The notes under the pieces were generated by a model. That model worked only from the letters and a program-made list of their open reading frames with translations, was not told the origin of the DNA and made no database searches. A DNA stretch of 40,356 bases from Blastomyces gilchristii SLH14081. Taxonomy: Eukaryota; Ascomycota; Eurotiomycetes; Onygenales; Ajellomycetaceae. The stretch spans positions 198,702 to 239,057 of the forward strand of contig NW_003101643.1 of the NCBI RefSeq assembly GCF_000003855.2, read 5' to 3'. Positions 33,197-40,356 of the stretch are shown here, piece by piece (position 1 is the stretch's first letter; the number at the start of each line of letters is the position of its first letter). A program made the position numbers and the translations under genes.

Positions 33197-35095
33197 GATA
33201 TTAACACTGTTATTTATAAATTTTAGTTCATAAGATGATGAGTTTCTACTGAGATGAACAGTTCACAGTGTATACAAAGAGAAGAAGAAATTATATTCTT
33301 ATTAAAAGCTAAAAAACAAAGAAAATAAAAACAGAACTATGAATACAATTTAGAGATTAATAAAGAAAAAATAAAGAAAATTCACACTCATATTCTTAAT
33401 ATTTATAATACTCAATTTCTCTGTGACTATCAATTCCTCTCTTCAAAGAAGTAGAGAGTATTATATCTGTGATATAGATAATTATTGCATTTGATACAAA
33501 GATCACTAGAAATGCACAGACTTCAGAGAAGCTGAATATCAGAGTGTGTACAGTTACAGCAGAGTCTTGAGAGCTGATCATCTATATATATAATCAGATA
33601 CTTCTTATAAAACTGTGTTCACTTTCTCAGCTATACTGAAGTATTCAGCTCAGAAATAATTGAAATATGAAGAGAGAGCTTATCTTCTCAGATTAACTTC
33701 TGTCACAAATTCATGATATTCACATTGCCTTAATTACTCAGATTTTATGAGTACTCAGAAACTTCTCTCTCATTGATAATAAGATTGCAGAAATGCACTG
33801 TGATGTGAGAACTGTTAATAGAAAATCTAGACATATTTACATATATCTGATCAGAGATTGTGCAGATAGAGAGAAGATAATTATAGATTTACAGAGCTGC
33901 AGAAGACACTGATAACACTGAGAGCTTTATAAAAACTGTTAGCTAGAATCTGTAAGAAATTACTTATAAAGAGACTTATAGCAAAGAGTGAGACTGTACT
34001 ACTTAAAGTCAGAGACTGATCTGAAAGAGATATAGAGTTAGTCACTGATCTGAAGATTAGATATCATGACAGAGCTGAAGAAGACAAAGATACTGTTGTA
34101 AATAATGATATTCCTGCTTCATTAGCTGATAAAAAGTGATTAGAAAAGTTATAGAAATACTCATAAAAAGCTCAGTAACAGTCAGATATTATTTATAAAA
34201 ATATTGAAATTAAAAAAGTTTTTTATTCTTGAGAAGTTCTTGAATTAATATATAAATATTGTTAGAAACACTCTCTCTCTATCATCTGAATAAAAATACT
34301 TTGTAAATAAATAAGAATACTTATAGTTTATAAGAATGAAAGCTATTATAGAAAAAGAAAAAAGAAGATGAGATTCTGTAAACAGATCTGAGATATTTAT
34401 ACTACTCTAGAAAAGTTTACTTACACTGTGAATAATCTTATAAAACAGTCAGATCACTCTGATAAATAAAGAATAATTATGAATTACAGATCTGAATCTT
34501 TCTATATAACTATAAACAGTGATTACAGACTGTAGATATCTTGATTCTATAATTCTACAGAGTTAATAAAAGAATGAAAAATTCCTCACAATTCTACAGT
34601 GTTAAAAAATGATGATTTATAAGAATAAGTGAAAGATTAACTTATAAATACTTCTCTTTGATAAGAGTGATCTTATGAAAAGTGATTTATCTGTGAAATG
34701 AATTTATGTGATAATTACATAAGAATCTCATGAAAAAATAATTGAAGATTAACTGAAACTCTTCAGATTGAAAGATATGAAATGAATCTATGTAATAATT
34801 ACACAAGAATCTCACAGAAATGATTGAGAGTCAATCAGAACTCTTCTATATAGAAGAAGTAAGATGAATCTATATAATAGTCAGAGAAAAATCTGCAGGT
34901 TATAAAGAATCTTATAGAATAAGAAACTAAGTGACAGACTCTTTTCTCTTTATAATAATAAGAGATTTTTTCTCACTGAGGTTATTTTTATAGATATAAA
35001 GAGTTTTTAGTGAGTATCACTACAGTGCTGTGTCTGATTCTATGAAATCACTCAGTAAAAGACTTCACAGATGAAGTCTTAAAGAGAGAAAAATA
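33197..35095 (+). pseudogene. Gypsy-1 3' extra region after the chromodomain
   Basis: About 1.9 kb separates the end of pol from the 3' LTR. The same region occurs inverted at 35951-37850, so it belongs to the element. Its best coding-like part is 33996-34170, a charged segment with KVRD(stop)SERDIELVTDLKIR. The matching frame in the inverted copy is open for 61 codons (36857-37042, minus strand). The family is not recognised. It is highly charged (Lys, Glu, Asp) and ends in a Gln-rich stretch in the other copy, suggesting a soluble or nucleic-acid-binding protein; that is inference. An 82-84 bp tandem repeat follows. AAAGAGAGAAAAATA before the LTR is the polypurine tract. Confidence 0.6.
34697..34880 (+). 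repeat. 82-84 bp tandem repeat, about 2.2 units, in the Gypsy-1 3' region
   Basis: Units begin ATGAATTTATGTGATAATT (34698), ATGAATCTATGTAATAATT (34782) and ATGAATCTATATAATAGTC (34864), a spacing of 84 and 82 bp. The inverted Gypsy-1 copy has the same array with 82-bp spacing (36164, 36246, 36328), so the array was present in the parent element. Confidence 0.85.
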
Positions 35096-35353
35096 TGTAA
35101 GAAATCTCACTTCTCACAGATTCTTTATTTCTATTTCTATCTCTTACATACTTAATAAAGTTAGCAGCTCTTGACTACATATAACTATATAGACTAAAGT
35201 TCATGACTACTATTCATAACTCAGTTTAAATACTATTATATATTTAATCTCTACATTTTATCTTTCTACTGTGAATACTTCTAGTAGTTAACAGTACATA
35301 TCACGCCAAGCTGCAAACACCCGAATAATCGCCTGCGAGTACTTATTCTTACA
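35096..35353 (+). mobile_element. 3' LTR of Gypsy-1
   Basis: It is 258 bp with a TGTAAGAAAT start and a TTCTTACA end. It is mostly mutated, but about 35303-35342 is nearly intact (CACGCCAAGCTGC, CCGAATAATCGCCTGCG). The 5' LTR is mutated in that same stretch and intact in another. Confidence 0.92.
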
Positions 35354-35358
35354 CAAAT
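35354..35358 (+). repeat. Target-site duplication CAAAT, right (Gypsy-1)
   Basis: This is the second copy of CAAAT, matching 22529-22533. Confidence 0.92.
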
Positions 35359-35692
35359 TGACTGTGACTGAGAAACATACACTATGTACAATAGTTTCTT
35401 AAGTTAGTCTTATATTACTGCAGATTTATCAAAGATTTCATATGAATAGCTGCATCACTCTCAGATCTCTTAAGAGAAATAAATGTAAATCTGTGAAATA
35501 AGAAGTATCATTCAATTATCTGAAATACTGCATGTAAAGAGGCCTTTCTCACACTGAGAAAATACATGATAATATTCTCAGTACTTATTCAATCAGATTA
35601 CAATAAACCTTTCTATATTAAGATAGATATATCTGAATGAGCTATTAGAGACACTTTTCTGCAGATGAGTAAGAACAGCAAGCTGCACTCAG
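35359..35692 (+). pseudogene. Gypsy-2 RT/RNase H junction, continuation of the interrupted pol
   Basis: The frame continues from 22533. After V-I-A-N it reads (stop)L(stop)LRNIHYVQ(stop)FLKLVLYY, the family's NWP-P-.-...VQ.FLGL.NYYRRFI block. It continues with KEAFLTLRKYMI, NKPFYIKIDISE(stop)AI and a KLHSV end, matching the RNase H start (F-x-.ETDASDWAIG family motif). The frame is cut at 35692 by the inverted Gypsy-1 copy and does not resume in the window. Confidence 0.85.
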
Positions 35693-35950
35693 TGTAAGAA
35701 TAAGTGCTCGCAGGCGATTATTCGGGTGTTTGCAGCTTGACATGATATGTACTGTTAACTACTAGAAGTATTCACAGTAGAAAGATAAAATGTAGAAATT
35801 AAATGTATAATAGTATTCAAGCTGAGTTATGAATAGTATTCACAAACTCCAGTCTATATAGTTGTGTGTAGTCAAGGGCCGCTAGCTCTATTGATTACAT
35901 AAGAGATAGAAATAGAGATAAAGAATTCACAAGAAGCAGGATTTCTTACA
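35693..35950 (-). mobile_element. 3' LTR of inverted Gypsy-1 copy
   Basis: This is the reverse complement of the 258-bp LTR: TGTAAGAATAAGTGCTCGC start and GGATTTCTTACA end on the plus strand. The segment 35700-35740 is unmutated (GCTCGCAGGCGATTATTCGG). Confidence 0.92.
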
Positions 35951-37850
35951 TATCTCTCTCTCTCTAAGACTTTATTCACAAAGTCTTTCACTGAGTGACT
36001 TCATAGAATCAGCTCAGCACTGCAGTGATACTCACTAAAAATTCTTTATATCTATAAAAAATCTCAGTGAGGAAAAATGCCTTGTTATCACAAAGAGAAA
36101 AGAGTCTGTTACTCAGTTTCTTATTTTATAAGATTCTTTATAATTTATAGATTCTTCTCTGACTATCACACAGATTCATCTCACATCTTTTATATAGAAG
36201 AGTTTCAGTTAACTCTCAACTATTTTTATAAGATTCTTAAGTAATTATCACACAGATTCATCTCACATCTTTTATACAGAAGAATTTCAGTTAACTCTCA
36301 ATCATTTTCACAAGATTCTTATGTGATTATCACACAGATTCATCTTACAGATGAATCACTCTCTGTGAGATCACTCTCATTAAGAAGAAGTATTTATAAG
36401 TTAATCTTTCACTTATTCTTGTAAATTATTATTCTTTGACACTGTAGAATTGTGAGAAATTTTTCATTCTTTTATCAACTCTGTAGAATTATAGAATCAA
36501 GATATTCACAGTCTGCAATCACTCTTTGTAATCATATAGAAAGATTCAGATCTGTGATTCATAATTACTCTTATTTACTAGAGTGATCTGACTGTTTCAT
36601 AGAATCACTCACAGTGTAAGTAAATCTCTCTAGAGTAGTATAAATATCTCAGATCTGTCTACAGAATCTCATCTTCTTTTCTCTTTTTCTATAACAGCTC
36701 TCATTCTTATAGACTATGAGTATTCTCATTTATTCATAAAGTGTTTTCACTTAGATGATAGAGAGAGTGTATTTCTAAAAATATCTATATATTAATTCAA
36801 GAACTTCTCAAGAATAAAAATTTTTTCATTTCAATATCTTCATAAATAATGTCTGATCACTGCTGAGCTTCTTGTAAGTATCTCTGTAACTTCTCTGATT
36901 GCTTTTTATCAGCTGATAAAGCAGGAATATTATCACTTATAACAGTGTCTTCATCTCTTTCAACTCTGTTACTGCATCTGATCTTCAGATCAGCAGTCAA
37001 TTTCATGTCTTTTTCAGACCAGTCTCTGACTTCAAGCAGCACAGTTTCTCTCTTTACTGTAAGTCTTCTTATAAGTAATTTCTTACAGATTCTAGCTGAC
37101 AGTTCTTATAAAACTCTCAGTGTTGTCAGTGTCTTCTACAGTCTCACAGATCTATGATCACTCTTCTTCTGCTCATACAATCTCTGATCAGATATATATG
37201 AATATGTCTAGATTTTCTATCAATGATTCTCACGCTGCGGTGCATTTTCACAATCTCATTATCAATGAGAGATGAGTTCTCAGATACCTGTAAAATCCAG
37301 GTAATCAAGATAATGTGAATATTATGAATTTATAATGAGAGTTAATCTGAGTAGATGAGCCTTCTCTCTACATCTCAATTGTTTCCAGACTGAATACTTC
37401 AGTATAACTAAGAGAGCAGACACAGCTTTATAAGAAGTATTTAATCACACATGCAGACAGTCAGCTCTCAAGATTCTACTGCAACTGTATATACTCTGAT
37501 ATTCAGCTTCTCTGAAGTCTGTGCATTTCTAATAGTCTTTATATCAAATACAACAATTATCTGTACTGCAGATATAATACTCTCTGCTTCTTTAAAGAAA
37601 GAAATTAATAGTTATAAGAGAATTGAGTGTCACAGATATTGAGAATGTAAGTGTGAATTTTCTTTATTTTTTCTTTATTAATCTCTAAATTGTGTTCACA
37701 GCTCTGTTTATTTTCTTATTTTTTAGCTTTAATGAGAGTATGATTTCTTCTTCTCTTTATATACACTGCAGACTGTTCATCTCAGTAGAAACTCATTATC
37801 TTATAGACTAGAGTTTGCAAATGACAGTGTTAATATCATTATTATAATCA
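35951..37850 (-). pseudogene. 3' extra region of the inverted Gypsy-1 copy
   Basis: This is the counterpart of 33197-35095. The open stretch 36857-37042 begins MLLEVRDWSEKDMKLTADL and continues with a DEDTVISDN segment and a QRYLQEAQQ end. The other copy is broken in the same frame by TGA at the Trp position. Conservation of this frame in both copies suggests that the parent element coded a protein here. The family is unknown. The start codon was not determined. Confidence 0.55.
36164..36345 (-). repeat. 82-bp tandem repeat in the inverted Gypsy-1 copy
   Basis: TATCACACAGATTCATCT recurs at 36164, 36246 and 36328, exactly 82 bp apart. It corresponds to the array at 34697-34880. Confidence 0.88.
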
Positions 37851-40356
37851 GATTCTTAATGAAGACTGTATCATTCTGACTTATCAGAATTCATAGTATA
37901 AAAGTCATGTCTTAGCTTCTACAGATGTCTTATCTACTTAGAAGATTCTCAAGTAAACTCATTTATCTTATCAGAATATTCTTATCACTGAATCTTAAAT
38001 CAGAGCTTATAATCTTACTTCTCTAAGTCAATAATTTCTTTGATCTGATATTCTCTTTCACTCTCTAGTACTTCACAGATAGAGTGATAAGTCACAGAAT
38101 TCTCTTCTAAGAATTTCTTATATTTATGAAGTAAAGAGATATGAAAAACATTATATATCTATAACTTAGATAACAGTTTCAATCTGTAGAACTGTAAACT
38201 AATTTTCTTCATAATTTTATAAGACTCTGTCTGCAAGAGATTCAGCTTCTTACTAGATCTTTATATAATAATGTTTTCTAGACTTAGCTAGACTCTATCA
38301 TCTTTCTTAAAACTCTTTATAATATATTTGAAGTCATAGTATCTCTTCTGATACTCTTAAGTCTTTCTCAAGAATTCACAGACTTTCTCTCAGATCTTCT
38401 GAATTCTCTCAGCCTGTTCACAGATATCATCACACTCTATAGTGTACTCTCATAGATTTATCAAGATTATTCACAGATATGTCTCAGTGAACATCTTAAA
38501 GAGAGTTTTATCTGTACTAACATGCTTTGAGTTATTATACATGAACTTTATAAGTGATAATTAATACACTCAGTCATTCTGATTGTAATTGACAAAGTAT
38601 CATAAATACTGTTTTAATATACTTATCAGATATTCTATCTGATTATCTGACTGTTAATAAAAAGCTGTGCTTAGATCTTATAAAATCTTCAGTATAGTCA
38701 TCAGATCAGATCAGAACTCTTCTATAAAGATTAATTCTCTGTCTAAGACAATGTTTGTAGATAATTCATGCAATCAGATCATATCATAGATAAAGATATA
38801 AGTTAAATTCTTTGACTTCAAGTTCTTGTGAGTGAGTATAAAGTATGTTATCTTAATGAAGTAATTCACTATCATCAGTACACTGTTAAAGCAGATATTA
38901 TATATATTCTTACTTTTAGAGAGACTTATAAGAGTATTCATTTCTAGCTATTTTCAAGATTCTCATAAGATGAGTAGAGAAGTAAGTTCTTTATATAATC
39001 TGAATCATACTATTCATGAACTCTGATAAACAGTATAAGAATTTACTATCTTCTTTATAAGTTCTTACATCTTAAGCTAGAAGTATTTTCTTATAAGTAA
39101 CTCATGAGTTCTAGTATCTGTAAAATGACTTACTAGAGAAGAGTCATAATATCTTTTAATAAATTCTATATATAGAAACTCATTCACAGGTATATAAATT
39201 CAGCTCTCTCTTTATAAGAGATTATTTAAGTCTCTTTAACTCTTTATTTCTGCAGAGTTAATCTCTGTTATAAGTAGTTTCTGAATATACTGAGTATATT
39301 CATTCTTCAGTTGAAGTTCAGATAATCTGAATAGAAGATCTTATAAAGACTTATACTCTATTTTCTCTTATATCAGGTCTTCTACAGTACTTCTCAAAGT
39401 CTACAAACTCTTCAGATTATAGATACTCTCTTCAAGAATTCTCATAGAGATTCTCAGAGTGTTAACTCTCAGTGTTATAGAGAGTAGTTGTATAGACTTC
39501 TTTTCTCTCTTTTCTCTCTGCTCTTATAGAGAATTAAGAGACTCTTCAGTCAATCTCTTTATAACACTCAGTCTGAGTATTCTGTGATGCTTTTCTGTCT
39601 TCTCTAGCTTCTCTATATCTGTCATTCTGATCTTCTTAATATAGTCTGATCTGTGAGAGAGTCTATTCACTGAGTTCTTAGTTCTCTTGATATATTCTAT
39701 CTTGAATCAGAATTCACTCAGTCTCTGAGCTCAGTGAATCTGCTACTGTGAGAGTTTCTTGATTAAAGTAAACTATTATAAGCTGTTATAATCAGTTCTA
39801 ACAGTAATCACTGTTACAAGACTCTTAAAATAGTGATATCAGTGATAGAAGAATTTCACTATTATAAGAAGCTTTTAATCATAAATATCATAGTTAATCT
39901 CTGTGAGTTATATCTTTTATAAGAAAAAGATCACTGAAACTCAGTTCTCATTTAACTGTAGTTATAAGACTATTTCTGAAATTATAAAGAAGAAGATATC
40001 TGTCTTCAATCTGATTAAGAGTAAGAGATTAAAGTGAAACAGTATTACTGTATCTATAAATATCTGTTTTAATCTTATAAAGACTCTATAAGCTTCTGAG
40101 ATAAGAAAGTTCTCACAGTTCTCTCTTCTTAACAATCTTTTCATTTTCTATTTATAGAAAGACTTCTTCTTATTTTCACTCTTCAGTATGTCTATAAGAG
40201 CTAAGAAGATTCTTATAAATACAAAGATAAATCATCTATAGAAATTCACAAAGTTCATAAAGATCTGAATCTCATGAATACTAGTTAACTTCAGTTATAA
40301 TAGAATAGTCTTACACATTATAAAGATTTCATCTGAATATCATCTACAGTGATTAT
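37851..40356 (-). pseudogene. Inverted Gypsy-1 pol: chromodomain, integrase, RNase H
   Basis: Reading leftward, the decayed chromodomain lies at about 37870-38080 and integrase at about 38450-39200, with stops throughout. RNase H has an open piece at 39962-40144 with LISEAYRVFIRLKQIFIDTVILFHF, matching 25440-25520 of Gypsy-1. The segment between about 39300 and 39740 matches the linker between RNase H and integrase. The window ends within the RT/RNase H connection. Confidence 0.82.

Larger units (their letters stand above)
22534..35353 (+). mobile_element. Gypsy-1, complete chromodomain gypsy element with nested copia
   Basis: Two 258-bp LTRs (22534-22791 and 35096-35353) are in direct orientation and flanked by CAAAT. 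Without the copia insert and its duplicated 5 bp the element is about 7.35 kb. That is long for a gypsy chromovirus, because roughly 1.9 kb follows the chromodomain. The order is LTR, gag, pol with RT, RNase H and integrase, chromodomain, 3' extra region, purine tract, LTR. It interrupts the Gypsy-2 RT, and the Gypsy-2 frame rejoins across it. A second, inverted copy starts at 35693. Confidence 0.92.
35693..40356 (-). mobile_element. Gypsy-1 second copy, inverted, running off the window
   Basis: The 3' LTR (35693-35950, 258 bp) is at the left, then the 3' extra region, chromodomain, integrase and RNase H leftward-reading to the window edge. By comparison with Gypsy-1, the window ends about 150 bp before its YLDD box. 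This copy lacks the copia insertion and so shows the empty site. The 5-mer before it is CTCAG; its partner lies outside the window. Confidence 0.9.

Noticed and set aside
34697..34880. Tandem units considered as a CRISPR-like array
   Set aside because: The units are contiguous 82-84 bp tandem repeats without unique spacers, inside a retrotransposon of a eukaryote.
19363..40356. tRNA, rRNA or other structured RNA genes
   Set aside because: No cloverleaf, box A/B pair or rRNA-like conserved block was seen. The GC-normal patches all coincide with LTRs.

Overview
The window looks like a gene-poor, AT-rich compartment of a filamentous ascomycete (Pezizomycotina) genome. The basis is nested Ty3/gypsy and Ty1/copia retrotransposons and miniature transposons, decayed by C-to-T/G-to-A change in the manner of repeat-induced point mutation (RIP), plus one intact spliced gene with short fungal-type introns. 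The genus cannot be read from the sequence. All comparisons here were made by eye.

Left part (1-5602). A miniature-transposon (MITE) end and an LTR fragment are followed by unassigned AT-rich DNA, then a tandem MITE dimer inserted as one unit (932-1951), then the 3' end of a decayed copia element. From about 2430 to 5470 the base composition becomes normal. This island holds a three-exon gene (2883-4579) for a predicted 528-residue protein of the fungal DUF7924 type. It is framed by two direct copies of a short copia-type LTR (2504-2623 and 5339-5456).

Middle part (5603-18477). A plus-strand chromodomain gypsy element (Gypsy-A) is split by a second copy of the same family in the opposite orientation (6280-12030, target duplication ATATT). 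MITEs with 8-bp target duplications interrupt it further (12740-13758, with another MITE nested inside it, and 17435-17939). The two Gypsy-A copies form an inverted repeat of about 5 kb.

Right part (19161-40356). A gypsy element (Gypsy-2) is cut in its RT/RNase H region by Gypsy-1 (22534-35353, target duplication CAAAT). Gypsy-1 is itself cut just after its chromodomain by a complete copia element (27724-33191, target duplication ACAAA). Gypsy-2 resumes for 0.3 kb and is cut again by an inverted copy of Gypsy-1 (35693 to the window end).

All retrotransposon reading frames are broken by stops and catalytic-residue changes, so nothing here should be autonomous. Two points stand out. First, where less and more mutated LTR copies can be paired, the transitions fall mainly at CpG and CpC, while CpA/TpG stays common; that is not the textbook CpA RIP signature. 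Second, an intact nuclease-fold-like gene sits between two copia LTRs.
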